64,000 bases of DNA from an uncultured Flavobacteriaceae bacterium (GCA_947500445.1 CANMSB010000023.1:1-64000), one strand, 5' to 3'; positions 29,001 through 37,333 are shown, counted from the stretch's first letter. Notes: generated from the letters alone by a model not told the origin. Translations and numbers: made by a program.

Positions 29001-29769
29001 ACTTTACATAACCTAGACCACGAACCAGATATTCAGCCTGATTCATTTCCAAAGTCTGAGCACCGATATCCTGATTACTATGTTTAACGGCTTTTACAAT
29101 ATCAGATAGTCCAATGTTGTACTGGCGCATCAATTCCGGATTCACGTCCACTTGATATTCTTGAACATAACCACCAATAGAGGCAACTTCTGAAACACCA
29201 CTTGCCGATGACAGCGCATATTTCACATAATAGTCTTGAATACTGCGAAGTTCCTGCAAGTCCCATCCACCAGTAACATTACCATCTTTATCACGACCCT
29301 CTAATGTGTACCAAAAAATCTGACCTAATCCTGTGGCATCAGGTCCTAAAGCTGGGTTTACACCATCGGGCAATAGACCGCTTGGAAGCGAATTGAGCTT
29401 TTCAAGAATTCGACTTCGTGACCAATAGAATTCTATATCCTCTTCAAAAATGATATAGATGCTCGAAAACCCGAACATTGAGGAACTTCTAATGGTTTTC
29501 ACCCCAGGTATTCCCAATAATGAAGTAGTAAGGGGATAGGTAATTTGGTCTTCAATATCCTGTGGCGAACGTCCTTGCCATTTGGTAAAGACAATTTGCT
29601 GATTTTCGCCAATATCAGGTATGGCATCCACGGCCACAGGGTTACTTGGCAGAATGCCTGTATCCCAACCAAAAGGTGCAGTTACAATACCCCAACCCAC
29701 AAATAGGGCGAACATCAGAACCGCAACGAGCTTGTTCTCGATTAAAAATTTTATGCTTTTATTGAGCAT
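26023..29769 (-). CDS. cusA: CusA copper/silver RND permease
   Basis: A 1248-residue heavy-metal RND pump with twelve membrane helices. The proton-relay helix reads GIAIAIGTMVDVGVILSEN, the monovalent Cu/Ag form, unlike the DFG..DGAV form of the CzcA fusion in this window. The protein is about 200 residues longer than E. coli CusA; the extra length lies in a membrane/loop region after about residue 540 and in a large periplasmic insert (about 760-830). This size is usual in Bacteroidetes. It is the first gene of the copper block and its stop overlaps the start of the TolC-like gene. Confidence 0.93.
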   Translation of the reverse strand: MLNKSIKFLIENKLVAVLMFALFVGWGIVTAPFGWDTGILPSNPVAVDAIPDIGENQQIVFTKWQGRSPQDIEDQITYPLTTSLLGIPGVKTIRSSSMFGFSSIYIIFEEDIEFYWSRSRILEKLNSLPSGLLPDGVNPALGPDATGLGQIFWYTLEGRDKDGNVTGGWDLQELRSIQDYYVKYALSSASGVSEVASIGGYVQEYQVDVNPELMRQYNIGLSDIVKAVKHSNQDIGAQTLEMNQAEYLVRGLGYVKSIEDIENAVVTSKEFTSIRIKDVGKVHLGPATRRGILDKEGAEVVGGVVVARYGANPMEVINNVKDQINDLSAGLPSKELADGRTSQVTIVPFYDRTELIQETLGTLNEALTLEILITILVIIIMVFNLRASVLISGLLPVAVLMVFIAMKLFNVDANIVALSGIAIAIGTMVDVGVILSENIIRHLDMENTDYEGNKLPINTVVYNATTEVSGAILTAVLTTIISFVPVFTMVGAEGKLFRPLAFTKTMALTASIIVALFLIPPFAAFLFRKKSLKNPFKYILNISLIIAGIIAMIYGFWLCLILIAFGASGIAGLQGKLTEQKANLVNIIISSVAIVFLLAEYWRPLGFDRSIAMNLIFVSIVCFGLLGTFWVFRKYYTRILRWALRNKFLFLSMPTAIVIFGVLIMQNTGKEFMPSLNEGSFLLMPTSLPHAGVEENKRILQQLDMAVATIPEIKTVVGKSGRTESALDPAPLSMYENVIQYKSEYMMNLEGKRERYKVNDDGLFVLKNDKLVINPNNEVENAANYHAAQIQTTVTRDELIVDDDGEYYRNWRPKIESPDDIWNEIVRVTKLPGITSAPKLQPIETRLVMLQTGMRAPMGIKVKGQNLSEIEDFGLQLEAVLKQAEGVKEQAVFADRIVGKPYLLIDINREQLARYGISIMKVQEILQVAVGGMPLTQTVEGRERYAVRVRYPRELRENPTDLKNIYVPVEKGNPVPLGELVDIRYEQGPQVIKSEDTFLVGYVLFDKLDGFAEVDVVENAQALIKDKIYSGELIVPKGINYQFTGTYENQLRAERTLSVVVPLALIIIFLILYFQFRSVATSLMVFTGIAVAFAGGFLMIWFYGQDWFLNFNFFGENLRDLFQMHTINLSVAVWVGFIALFGIATDDGVVMATYLTQTFDRNTPENKNEIRDSIVEAGEKRIRPCLMTTATTILALLPILTSTGRGSDIMIPMAIPSFGGMLIALITLFVVPVLFSMKKEFQLKRASK

Positions 29770-29888
29770 ATAGAATGATAATTAGACAGTTATACAAAAG
29801 GTGGTTATGGTGTGATTCTGAAAAAAGAACACAACAAAACGAGCCCAAAACGGAAGTACCGCAGGGCAAATAGTTTACTGTCTAAAAA

Positions 29889-30308
29889 TCAAATTAAATA
29901 TGTCTCGTACAAGGTCTGAATGTCCCGTTCGACAAAGGGGGGCGAGTAATCCTTAAAAGGAATGATGTTTTCGTCTAGACCTTCAAAGCGATTTATATAT
30001 GTGTAGAAAAAAGTGGCAACAAAGGTTTGTTGCTCGAATGTAAGTTTATCGAAAGATGTTTTTAAGTCTTGATTACCTTCCTTAACGAATTGCTGGTCAG
30101 TACAGCAATCTTTTTCACTCATTGTTGGGTTTTCACAACTTTTAAGGGGCTGTGCTTTTTGCATACCACAACTTTCTGCTTCAGTAAAAATAGAGAAGTC
30201 GACCAAAGAATCCCCACAATAATGCATATCAACAGTAAATGACATTGTAGTAAACAACACTACAAAAGCCATTGATATTGACATTATTTTATGGAATACT
30301 TGCTTCAT
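29889..30308 (-). CDS. HYC_CC_PP family small exported protein
   Basis: A 139-residue exported protein with a signal peptide (about 1-25) and the three landmarks that name the family: MHYCG at about 29-33, a Cys-Cys pair (DCCTDQ) at about 67-72 and YSPPF near the C-terminus. Additional Cys residues lie between them. Members occur beside copper and mercury resistance genes in Bacteroidetes and are presumed metal-binding; no mechanism is established. It stands 119 bases before cusA and has its own -7 box at 30316-30323, so it may lead the copper operon. Confidence 0.88.
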   Translation of the reverse strand: MKQVFHKIMSISMAFVVLFTTMSFTVDMHYCGDSLVDFSIFTEAESCGMQKAQPLKSCENPTMSEKDCCTDQQFVKEGNQDLKTSFDKLTFEQQTFVATFFYTYINRFEGLDENIIPFKDYSPPFVERDIQTLYETYLI

Positions 30309-30315
30309 TTCAATA

Positions 30316-30323
30316 CAAAAATA
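30316..30323 (-). promoter_or_regulatory. -7 box of the HYC_CC_PP / copper operon
   Basis: On the minus strand TATTTTTG matches TAnnTTTG exactly and stands seven bases before the ATG at 30308. The leader would be very short. The -33 element is not clear. Confidence 0.5.
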
Positions 30324-30436
30324 TTAAATTTTAACACATAACTGTAAAATATAACATTTATTTAGTGCTTCTGGAATTATCTTAAGACTACCGAAACACC
30401 ATAAATTTTTACTTAATTCCTCCTGAATTGTATAAA

Positions 30437-30466
30437 TAAAAAGCCTCTGTTATTCAAAATAGAGGC
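30437..30466 (-). terminator. Rho-independent terminator of the 153-residue lipoprotein gene
   Basis: A six-base stem (30443-30448 with 30461-30466) with a 12-base loop is followed, on the minus strand, by a run of five T. It lies 28 bases after the stop codon at 30494. Confidence 0.7.
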
Positions 30467-30493
30467 CTTGTGGATTTTTGTTTTTTTCTGGTT

Positions 30494-30928
30494 TTAGTTT
30501 CCTTCACTTAGCGAGAAGCTACCATCTCCATTAAAGTCGGTAACGATAATGGTTACCGTCCAAATACCAGAGGTACCAGATGAAGTGACCCCATCAATAC
30601 TATCGGGTTCAACAGCTCCATTTATCGTTCTATCCAAAACAATTTCTCCTTCAGAATCCCGCACCACCATTTGGAATGTACCTTGGGCGGTCGCGGTAAT
30701 ATCTGCATTAAAATCGGCTGTTGTTAGGTTATTGTTCCATTGAAAATCACGCGTAAGTGACCCTCCGTTACCCGTAAAACTTGCATCGATGTCACCATTG
30801 AAATCACTGACATCACCAACCAAAACAGTACCGTTTACAGTGATGGTTGCAGTTGTTGATTCATCATCATCGCTACAAGAGACCAAGAATAGGGAAAAGA
30901 CTATTGCAAAAAAGAATAAATTTTTCAT
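30494..30928 (-). CDS. Small beta-rich lipoprotein of unknown function
   Basis: I do not recognise a family. The start is taken at 30928 because MKNLFFF begins a normal lipoprotein signal (lipobox LVSCS at about residue 17); the frame extends nine codons upstream without purpose. The 144-residue product has a DDDE stretch after the Cys, then a Thr/Gly/Asp-rich beta domain with two DFNGD segments (about 40 and 133) like short calcium-type loops. It is closed off by its own terminator and separated from the copper block, so it may be an independent cargo gene. Confidence 0.72.
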   Translation of the reverse strand: MKNLFFFAIVFSLFLVSCSDDDESTTATITVNGTVLVGDVSDFNGDIDASFTGNGGSLTRDFQWNNNLTTADFNADITATAQGTFQMVVRDSEGEIVLDRTINGAVEPDSIDGVTSSGTSGIWTVTIIVTDFNGDGSFSLSEGN

Positions 30929-31253
30929 AATAATAGATTTGGTAATGTTGAACAACGCTATTTTTTAAGAATTATTATATGCAAAGTTTGGGTTCAACTC
31001 TATTTGTTTCTGCTTATAATACTGTTTTTGAGTTAGTTTCCGAACGCTTCCATCGTTGTCAGTACTTTTCCTATTTTCTTTAAACGCATTCCCTTTCGGT
31101 CGCCCCCGTTCTCTTTTTTGTCAGCAAAACAACAACATTCAGTCTTTGCGTTGCGGCATAAAGCCGTTTCGTTCCACTTCACTTTTTATACGCCTCACAA
31201 AGCCTAAATATTGAATCCACAACAGCATCAAAAAAGGTAACAGCGACGGCACT
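30929..31253. other. Gene-free spacer between metal cargo and the ssb block
   Basis: No supported gene is seen in these 325 bases. The stretch is where transcription diverges: minus-strand cargo on the left and plus-strand ICE genes on the right. It contains pyrimidine-rich runs (about 31055-31140) but no clear hairpin or promoter box that I can defend. Confidence 0.5.
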
Positions 31254-31406
31254 ATGGGAAGTAAATCATTTAAAACAAAACCAATGAAATCATACAGAAA
31301 CAATAAAACGGAAGCGGTACAGAAGTTAAAAAATCAAAAAAGGAAAAACGCTCTGGATATAATAAGTAAATCACTTTTAAATGCCTTACGAGAAGGCAAA
31401 ATCTAA
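31254..31406 (+). CDS. Possible 50-residue basic protein upstream of ssb
   Basis: An open frame of 51 codons from ATG at 31254 to TAA ends 25 bases before ssb. The product begins MGSKSFKTKPMKSYRN and ends LLNALREGKI; it is strongly basic with an amphipathic C-terminal helix, so nucleic-acid binding is conceivable. No family is recognised. It is too short to be certain, but its position and strand fit the first gene of the ssb-radC transcript. Confidence 0.45.
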   Translation: MGSKSFKTKPMKSYRNNKTEAVQKLKNQKRKNALDIISKSLLNALREGKI

Positions 31407-31431
31407 TAGTAATATTTTAAATTTTTAAGTT

Positions 31432-31938
31432 ATGAGTACATTAAGAAACAAAGTTCAGTTAATCGGAAACATTGGCAACGAGCCAAAAATTACGAACCTA
31501 GAAAGCGGTAACAAAGTAGTACGTTTTTCTATGGCTACAAATGAGTATTACAGAAATGCACAAGGCGAAAAAGTGCAATCTACCCAATGGCATTATGTGG
31601 TGGCTTGGGATAAAAAAGCAGACATCATAGAACAGTATACCTACAAAGGAAAAGAGATAGCAATTGAAGGCAAATTGATTTCTCGAAGCTATACCAATGA
31701 AATGGGGGTTAAGTGCTATGTAACCGAAATTGTAGCGAGTGAAATTTTATTATTAGGCTCTAAAAATGAAGCGACACCTGTTAATGAAATCGAAGTAAAA
31801 ATCGATGAAGTAAAGCAGGATAATACTGCTTTGGTTGAAACACTTGTCAGTGATGATACAAAAGAAGCTAAGGAGGATAAGAAGCCACAGAGAAGAAGGA
31901 GAACTACGGCAAAAAAAGATGCTGATAAAGTAGCCTAA
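31432..31938 (+). CDS. ssb: Single-stranded DNA-binding protein of the ICE
   Basis: A 168-residue SSB. The OB fold occupies about 1-107, with NKVQLIGNIG at the start and TQWHYVVAW in the core. Unlike chromosomal SSB proteins, which end in an acidic tip such as DDIPF, this one ends in a basic tail (RRRRTTAKK...KVA). It would therefore not recruit the usual SSB partners and may serve only to coat the transferred strand. A terminator (31963-31997) separates it from radC. Confidence 0.93.
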   Translation: MSTLRNKVQLIGNIGNEPKITNLESGNKVVRFSMATNEYYRNAQGEKVQSTQWHYVVAWDKKADIIEQYTYKGKEIAIEGKLISRSYTNEMGVKCYVTEIVASEILLLGSKNEATPVNEIEVKIDEVKQDNTALVETLVSDDTKEAKEDKKPQRRRRTTAKKDADKVA

Positions 31939-31962
31939 TCTTAGTCAAATTTTAAACGTAGA

Positions 31963-31997
31963 AGAGGGCGAACCGACAAAAGTAACGCCCTCTTTTT
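31963..31997 (+). terminator. Rho-independent terminator after ssb
   Basis: A perfect 8-bp stem (agagggcg at 31963-31970 with cgccctct at 31986-31993) is followed by TTTTTC on the plus strand, 25 bases past the ssb stop. Confidence 0.88.
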
Positions 31998-32022
31998 CAT
32001 TATTAATCTAATGTGAAAAACA

Positions 32023-32472
32023 ATGAAAGCACAAGTTAACGAAATAAAAATTACTTACAAAGGGGGCATTTTGGCAAAGGATTGGCAAAAATTAAACAGC
32101 TCATTTGATACCGCACATTTTATATATGAGAATTGGGATAAAGACACCATTGAAGTACACGAGACTTTTAAAGTTTTACTACTTAATAATGCGAATAAGG
32201 TTAAGGGAGTTGTTGAACTTTCAAGGGGGGGTATTACAGGTACATTAGTAGATTTACGTTTACTATTGGCGGTTATAATAAAATCGTTATCCGTAGCCAT
32301 TATTTTAACTCATAATCACCCAAGTGGAACTTTAAAGCCTAGTAGTTCTGATAAACAACTTACAAGTAAAATAAACAAAGCTACAGCCTTATTTGATGTC
32401 AAGGTTTTAGACCACATAATCATTACGCCAAATGCTGATTACTTCAGTTTTGCGGATGAAGGTTTATTATAA
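32023..32472 (+). CDS. radC: RadC-family JAB-domain protein
   Basis: A 149-residue RadC-like protein consisting mostly of the JAB domain. The metal site is visible as THNHPSGTLKPSSSD at about 102-116, with a later DHIIITP. The N-terminal helix-hairpin-helix region of chromosomal RadC is missing, as is usual for copies in mobile elements. No activity is established for the family. It lies between two terminators, together with a 65-residue protein gene 11 bases downstream. Confidence 0.92.
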   Translation: MKAQVNEIKITYKGGILAKDWQKLNSSFDTAHFIYENWDKDTIEVHETFKVLLLNNANKVKGVVELSRGGITGTLVDLRLLLAVIIKSLSVAIILTHNHPSGTLKPSSSDKQLTSKINKATALFDVKVLDHIIITPNADYFSFADEGLL

Positions 32473-32483
32473 AATTTACTGCT

Positions 32484-32681
32484 ATGATAAACCTAAACTT
32501 TACAAATCTGGATGAAGAAACGCAACAACATTTAATGGCTGTTTCTAAAAAGGATATAGAACAAAAATATGGTTCAGACCTAAAACGATATGCCAAAAGA
32601 AATGATATGAATTATCAATCACTATTGGAACAAGAGGCACAACGTAATCTATATGCATACGATTACGTATTCAACATTTGA
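32484..32681 (+). CDS. Small ICE-associated protein (65 residues)
   Basis: A 65-residue, charged, probably helical protein with no signal peptide (contains DLKRYAKRNDMNYQSLLEQEA). I do not recognise a named family. It follows radC by 11 bases and ends just before a strong terminator, so it is translated from the radC message. Small proteins in this place are common in Bacteroidetes ICEs, which supports the call. Confidence 0.72.
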   Translation: MINLNFTNLDEETQQHLMAVSKKDIEQKYGSDLKRYAKRNDMNYQSLLEQEAQRNLYAYDYVFNI

Positions 32682-32702
32682 ACATAAGAGATTAACCATT
32701 TT

Positions 32703-32732
32703 AAAGGGCAGTTTTTAAACTGTCCTTTTTTC
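32703..32732 (+). terminator. Rho-independent terminator after the radC unit
   Basis: A 12-bp stem with one G-T pair (32703-32714 with 32717-32728) is followed by T residues on the plus strand, 21 bases past the preceding stop codon. Confidence 0.85.
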
Positions 32733-33049
32733 TTTAATGGATATTCAGTAAAAAGAAATATCCGTTAGGAATGCTTTAAAATACCGCTTCTCATTTTCTT
32801 AAAATCAACCAGTTTATCATTAAAAACAGCTTTTGCAAATACCTTGGTATCTGTATTGCTTTTTGACCGTTTGCGGGCGGAAAGGAATAGCAAGAGGGTA
32901 GCACGCTAAAGCGATGCTACGAGTCTAATTTGCTCCGCAAAGGGCTGAAAACAAAGGGTTTTATACGAATTTATAAAGAACACGGAACTAAAAAGTTTGT
33001 TGAAAAAATGTCTGAACACCCTATAAACAGTGTAAAAGTTTGTTGAAAA
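32733..33049 (+). other. Mobilisation leader region, probable oriT zone
   Basis: These 317 bases hold no gene. They stand between the radC terminator and the mobilisation genes, the usual place of oriT in this ICE type. The clearest structure is the hairpin at 32898-32920, described separately. A purine-rich stretch precedes it and a short AT-rich leader follows it. Confidence 0.5.
32884..32923 (+). other. oriT-like hairpin element
   Basis: The hairpin gtagcacgc / gcgatgctac (32898-32906 with 32911-32920, one bulge, loop of four) is preceded by agcaagag. A closely related 40-base element in the opposite orientation is found at 45256-45296. The location directly ahead of the BfmA-like and relaxase genes suggests a nick or relaxase-recognition site, which is inferred and not shown. 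Confidence 0.5.
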
Positions 33050-33631
33050 ATGCGCGTAAAGAACAAATATGAGTATAAATATCTGGCTTTGAATCTAAAA
33101 GCATCGGTAGTAAAACGGTTTCGTTCCTTTTCCAAAAAGATAGCCAAATCCCAATCTGAAGCATTAAACATAATGATAGATTTTTTTGAGTGGCACGGCT
33201 TTAATCCATCACAGAAATTCACCAAAAGTTTGATACAAGAAATACTTAAAAATCGTGAACGCACCGAGACTTCAATTAAAAGAAATGAAGCAACTATTGC
33301 CATAATTAGGGATATAGAAGTGAATCAAACCAAACCGAACAATGCAATGTTATTATCTCTTTTTGGAGCTAATGCGAAAGAAGAAAAGCGCAAGCGGAAA
33401 GAGAAAAAAAATATTGAAAATCCTAACGAGAAACTTGAAGAAATAGAAATAACCGTACCTAAGATTAGATACGAAAGACTAGCCGAAAAAATGGAAAAAA
33501 TGGTAACGAATTATGAATATGTTTTGGATAAAGTTGAATTCGTAAAAGGAAATTTTGGAAAAGAATATTTGAAGCTAAATATATCAAAATTGGAACTGGA
33601 AAAGTTTAAAAGAATTGTAAAAAACAGATAA
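33050..33631 (+). CDS. BfmA/BtgA-family mobilisation protein
   Basis: A 193-residue DNA-binding accessory protein of the relaxosome. The N-terminal 45 residues (LALNLKASVVKRFRSFSKKIAKSQSEAL...) have the ribbon-helix-helix look of BfmA/BtgA, followed by IDFFEWHGF, a conserved phrase of the family. The rest is a long, Lys/Glu-rich helix. It is encoded two bases upstream of the relaxase gene and downstream of the oriT-like hairpin, so it should bind oriT and help position the relaxase. Confidence 0.85.
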   Translation: MRVKNKYEYKYLALNLKASVVKRFRSFSKKIAKSQSEALNIMIDFFEWHGFNPSQKFTKSLIQEILKNRERTETSIKRNEATIAIIRDIEVNQTKPNNAMLLSLFGANAKEEKRKRKEKKNIENPNEKLEEIEITVPKIRYERLAEKMEKMVTNYEYVLDKVEFVKGNFGKEYLKLNISKLELEKFKRIVKNR

Positions 33632-33633
33632 CA

Positions 33634-34713
33634 ATGCATATCAATATAACAGCACAAAAAATTGGAGAAAACTTCGAGACCTATAACAGTAGTGTAACCG
33701 ATTATGTGAACTACTTGGAAAAAGAAAACGAGGGTAAACATCCCGAGTTACAGGAGCAATTTTTTGACCAATACAATGATAGGATAAGCCCCGAAACCGT
33801 GATTTCTGAAATCGATGGTAATACAAGAAAACTAAAGAAAAAAGACCCTAAATTTTACTCTATTGTGGTTAGTCCAAGCGTAAAAGAATTGAAGCATATC
33901 AATAATGACCCTGCATTTTTACGAATGTATACAAGAGCGCTAATGAAAGATTATGCAGCATCTTTTCATAGAGATAGAACTGTAACCGTCGATGACATAA
34001 AGTACTATGCAAAAATTGAACACGAAAGAACATATCGTGGTTTTGAAAAGAAGATAAAGGCAAACGAACCATACCTAAAAAGAATTGCAAAATTGAATAA
34101 TGACAAAGCCAAAGTTGAACGTGGAGAAATCAAAGGGAGCGCAAAAAAAATACAACAAGAAATTAATAAACTGACAGCGGAGGCACCGTATAAAGTTGAA
34201 GGTAAAATATTGACCGAAGGGATGAAAAAGGAAGGAATGCAGACACACATCCATATCATCGTGAGTCGAAATGATATGTCAAATACATATAGCCTTTCTC
34301 CAAATTCACAACATAAAGCCAACACGACCATTTTACACGGGAAAGAAGTTAAACAGGGATTTAACAGAGACAAATTTATTACTGCTACAGAAAAAACATT
34401 CGATAAGGTATTAGGATATAATAGAAACTTTATCGAGAAATATAGTAATAGGAAGTTGTACAAAAAAGACCCTGTAAAGTTTTTTGCCCTGGTGGCAGGG
34501 TTGCCGACAAAGGAAAGGGAACTGGCCATAAAACTATTGCACAAGTTCGGTGTACCCACAAATCAAAAAGGAGCGGCATATAGACTGGTTCAAAAGTCCG
34601 GTCTAAAGATGCCGAGCATCCCCACCAATAAAGTACAACTAGCAATCAAAGCATTCAATAAACTCAAAAAAGGATTGGATAGGGCGATCCAATCGGGTTC
34701 AATCGGAATTTAA
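33634..34713 (+). CDS. Relaxase-like mobilisation protein (MobB/DUF5712 type)
   Basis: A 359-residue protein placed and built like a Bacteroidetes relaxase. The motif THIHIIVSRND at about 206-216 is the HxH metal-binding signature of relaxases (motif III). A Lys-rich helical insert precedes it. The catalytic Tyr cannot be assigned with certainty; several N-terminal Tyr residues (in NYLEKEN, for example) are candidates. It would nick oriT and lead the strand into the transfer channel. It is 11 bases from the coupling protein gene, giving a mobilisation operon. Confidence 0.83.
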   Translation: MHINITAQKIGENFETYNSSVTDYVNYLEKENEGKHPELQEQFFDQYNDRISPETVISEIDGNTRKLKKKDPKFYSIVVSPSVKELKHINNDPAFLRMYTRALMKDYAASFHRDRTVTVDDIKYYAKIEHERTYRGFEKKIKANEPYLKRIAKLNNDKAKVERGEIKGSAKKIQQEINKLTAEAPYKVEGKILTEGMKKEGMQTHIHIIVSRNDMSNTYSLSPNSQHKANTTILHGKEVKQGFNRDKFITATEKTFDKVLGYNRNFIEKYSNRKLYKKDPVKFFALVAGLPTKERELAIKLLHKFGVPTNQKGAAYRLVQKSGLKMPSIPTNKVQLAIKAFNKLKKGLDRAIQSGSIGI

Positions 34714-34724
34714 AAATCAAGAAT

Positions 34725-36308
34725 ATGGAGAATTTATTTAGTACAATCGGTGTATTTCTTTTGGGAAACCTATTGAATTATTTTGTTATCCGTTTCCTAC
34801 GGAATGGATTTTTTGTCACGCTTATAGTAGTTCTTTTAGTAAGCGGTTTTATGCATTATTACTTACCATTTGAACAATTTTTAAAAGCGATTTTATATTG
34901 GATTCTGCCTTCTATTTTCATTGCGCTACTCCTTTATGTTTTTATTGGTAAAGAAGAATCCCCATCCAATCTAGATGAAAAATACAAAGTAATTCTACCA
35001 ACAAAAGGATATCGTTTAACACTTAATAATATCCGTAGGGGTATTTCAATAATTGGTTCAGCAGGAAGCGGAAAAACGGAAAGTACGGTATTTAATTTAC
35101 TGGAACATTTAGGGAAATACAATTTCTGTGGCGTTATGCACGATTACAAAAATTTTGAAATTACTGAAATGGCTTACCCCATATTTCGGCACACAGAAAA
35201 TGAATTTTATATCATTTCTTTTGAGCCTCTGTACAGTAAAGTAAATCCTATTGCACCGCACTATATTCCCGATGAGGAAAGTGTACACGAAATATCCAGA
35301 GTGCTTTTGGAAAACCTATTGGAATTAAAAGAGAGTGGAAGTACTGGTGCTTCGAAATTTTTTAACGATGCGGTGGAGGGGCTTATAGGTGGTCTTATTT
35401 GGCGACTAAAATCTGACTATCCCGACTATTGTACGATTCCGCACATGATAGCTATATATCAATATTTAACCACAGATGAACTTGTGGAATTTTTAACTGC
35501 AAATATTACATCTAAAGCAATGGCAGATGCATTTATTAGTGGTGTTGAATCTGACAAACAAACAGCAGGGGTAAAAAGTACTTTGGCGAACGCATTCAAG
35601 AAGATAAGCACTAAAAAAATCTTTATGGTTTTGTCTGCTGATGAAGTACCTCTAAATGCAAACGACCCGAATAATCCTGCAATTATCTCTGTTGTCAATA
35701 ACCCCAAAAAGGAAACTTCACTTTCTCCCGTTATAGCGACAATTATTCATTCCATCACTAAGCAGATGAGCGAACGAAATCGAAATTCTTCTTTTCTCCT
35801 AATGGAAGAAGCTGCGACCTTACGATTACTAAATATGCATAGAATACCTGCTACCTTACGGAGTTATGATATAGTTACGATATATGTTTTACAAGATAAA
35901 ATTCAAAATGATATGATGTATGGAGATAAAGCAAGCAAAGCAATTTTAAGCAATCTTTCGTATCAATTTTTCGGCAAGGCAAATGACCCTGACACAGCGA
36001 AATATTACGAACGCTTTTTTGAAATCGTAAAGAAAGAAACTAGAAGCGTTAGTAAAGGATATTCTTTGAATTTTGATACCAGAGTAACACAAGGTGAAAA
36101 GGAGGTCGCTAAGACAAGAGCTGATGCCTTTTATGGATTAAAACAAGGGGAGTTTGTTGTTTTCTTTGATGGGAAAGATAAGAAAGTTAGGTTTCGACTA
36201 CCGTTAATAAAGAGAGACCTACCAGAACCGTTACAGATTTCCGAAAGTGATTTACAAACGAATTTTGATAGGATACATAAAGAGGCGCAATCTATTTTTA
36301 ATGTATAG
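34725..36308 (+). CDS. Type IV coupling protein (VirD4/TraD-like)
   Basis: A 527-residue membrane ATPase that links the relaxosome to the transfer channel. Two to three N-terminal membrane segments (about 8-22, 26-45 and 52-72) are followed by a nucleotide-binding domain with Walker A GSAGSGKTES at about 111-120 and Walker B LLMEEAATL at about 357-365. TraG of this window is the VirB4 ATPase, so the two must not be confused. It follows the relaxase by 11 bases. The length is a little short for the family (often 600-670), but no domain is missing. Confidence 0.92.
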   Translation: MENLFSTIGVFLLGNLLNYFVIRFLRNGFFVTLIVVLLVSGFMHYYLPFEQFLKAILYWILPSIFIALLLYVFIGKEESPSNLDEKYKVILPTKGYRLTLNNIRRGISIIGSAGSGKTESTVFNLLEHLGKYNFCGVMHDYKNFEITEMAYPIFRHTENEFYIISFEPLYSKVNPIAPHYIPDEESVHEISRVLLENLLELKESGSTGASKFFNDAVEGLIGGLIWRLKSDYPDYCTIPHMIAIYQYLTTDELVEFLTANITSKAMADAFISGVESDKQTAGVKSTLANAFKKISTKKIFMVLSADEVPLNANDPNNPAIISVVNNPKKETSLSPVIATIIHSITKQMSERNRNSSFLLMEEAATLRLLNMHRIPATLRSYDIVTIYVLQDKIQNDMMYGDKASKAILSNLSYQFFGKANDPDTAKYYERFFEIVKKETRSVSKGYSLNFDTRVTQGEKEVAKTRADAFYGLKQGEFVVFFDGKDKKVRFRLPLIKRDLPEPLQISESDLQTNFDRIHKEAQSIFNV

Positions 36309-36347
36309 CGCTTTTTCAAGAAACAATGAGTGAAAGTTTAGATTCCA

Positions 36348-36482
36348 ATGAAAAATAGTAAATATCTATTAAGTAGGGATAAAGGCATAATTATTGATGA
36401 TTATTCTTATGAAAAAGAGAATGATGAATATGGTACAAATTGCAAAGACCCCCCGACCTCCCTACAGAATTATGCTATTTGA
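36348..36482 (+). CDS. Possible 44-residue small protein before rteC
   Basis: An open frame starts at an ATG 40 bases after the coupling-protein stop and encodes 44 residues (begins MKNSKYLLSRDKG, ends LQNYAI). It ends 20 bases before rteC on the same strand. It is acidic in the middle with one Cys. No family is recognised and it may be spurious. Confidence 0.28.
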   Translation: MKNSKYLLSRDKGIIIDDYSYEKENDEYGTNCKDPPTSLQNYAI

Positions 36483-36502
36483 ATTCTATAAAATAGGGAA
36501 GC

Positions 36503-37333
36503 ATGGAAAAAAAATTGCTAGCAAAAGAGTTATTGAATGAATTAGAAAGTATCCATTCAACAACATTAGATATTATAAAGCAAGCCGATTTATCAATTGT
36601 GCTTTGTAGAAACCTATTGTCAAAATTCAAAAAAATGGTGCTTACCAGTGATTGCAAGGACCAGACGAAGGAAATTGAATTTTTTAAGGAAATTAAACAA
36701 ATACCGTTATCCAATTTGATTTACTTTTCAGATATACGGTCATTTGAAGCTCAATTTCCTAAAGGGAACAAAATCATCCAAAAGCAAACTATACTTAAGA
36801 AATTAAATAAGCTGAATCGGTTTTTTTCTGTTAATATGGATTTTAACCAATATATAGAGCAGGGGAGAATGTACTTGGACGACCGCTATTTTACCAGAGC
36901 TTATTTTAATAAATTCAATGTTACCACATCTAAGTACTATTATCGTGACCCCGATTTTAGTACCTCACACGATTTATTATTAGCGAAACTTTTGGCCAAT
37001 AAAAGGTTCATTACTTATCTAGAGGAACGATTAAAAAACTTGAATCATCGTAATGGGTCAAAAGTAAATAATGTATTAAAAGGCTTTAAATGGACATCCT
37101 CAAAAGCTGCTTTGGTCGAACTCATCTATGCACTTAATCATACAAGGTCAATTAACAATGGTAACATTGAGTTAAAGGAAATTGTTACGCGGTTTCAAGA
37201 GATTTTTGATTTTGATTTGAAAGATTTCTATAAAACCTACTCAGAGATTAAAGCTAGAAAAAAGAGTCGAACCAAGTTCTTGGATGAACTTTCAACTAGC
37301 CTTTTATTCCGTATGGATAAAGATGAACTATAG
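36503..37333 (+). CDS. rteC: RteC-family regulator of ICE excision and transfer
   Basis: A 276-residue protein with the RteC C-terminal signature: FKWTSSKAALVELIYALNHT followed by INNG and later FKDFYKTYSEIKARKKSRTKFLDEL in spirit (exact text differs slightly). In CTnDOT, RteC is a winged-helix activator of excision genes. No RteA or RteB two-component genes appear in this window, so input control may differ. It is the last plainly ICE-type gene before the composition changes at the integrase. Confidence 0.9.
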   Translation: MEKKLLAKELLNELESIHSTTLDIIKQADLSIVLCRNLLSKFKKMVLTSDCKDQTKEIEFFKEIKQIPLSNLIYFSDIRSFEAQFPKGNKIIQKQTILKKLNKLNRFFSVNMDFNQYIEQGRMYLDDRYFTRAYFNKFNVTTSKYYYRDPDFSTSHDLLLAKLLANKRFITYLEERLKNLNHRNGSKVNNVLKGFKWTSSKAALVELIYALNHTRSINNGNIELKEIVTRFQEIFDFDLKDFYKTYSEIKARKKSRTKFLDELSTSLLFRMDKDEL

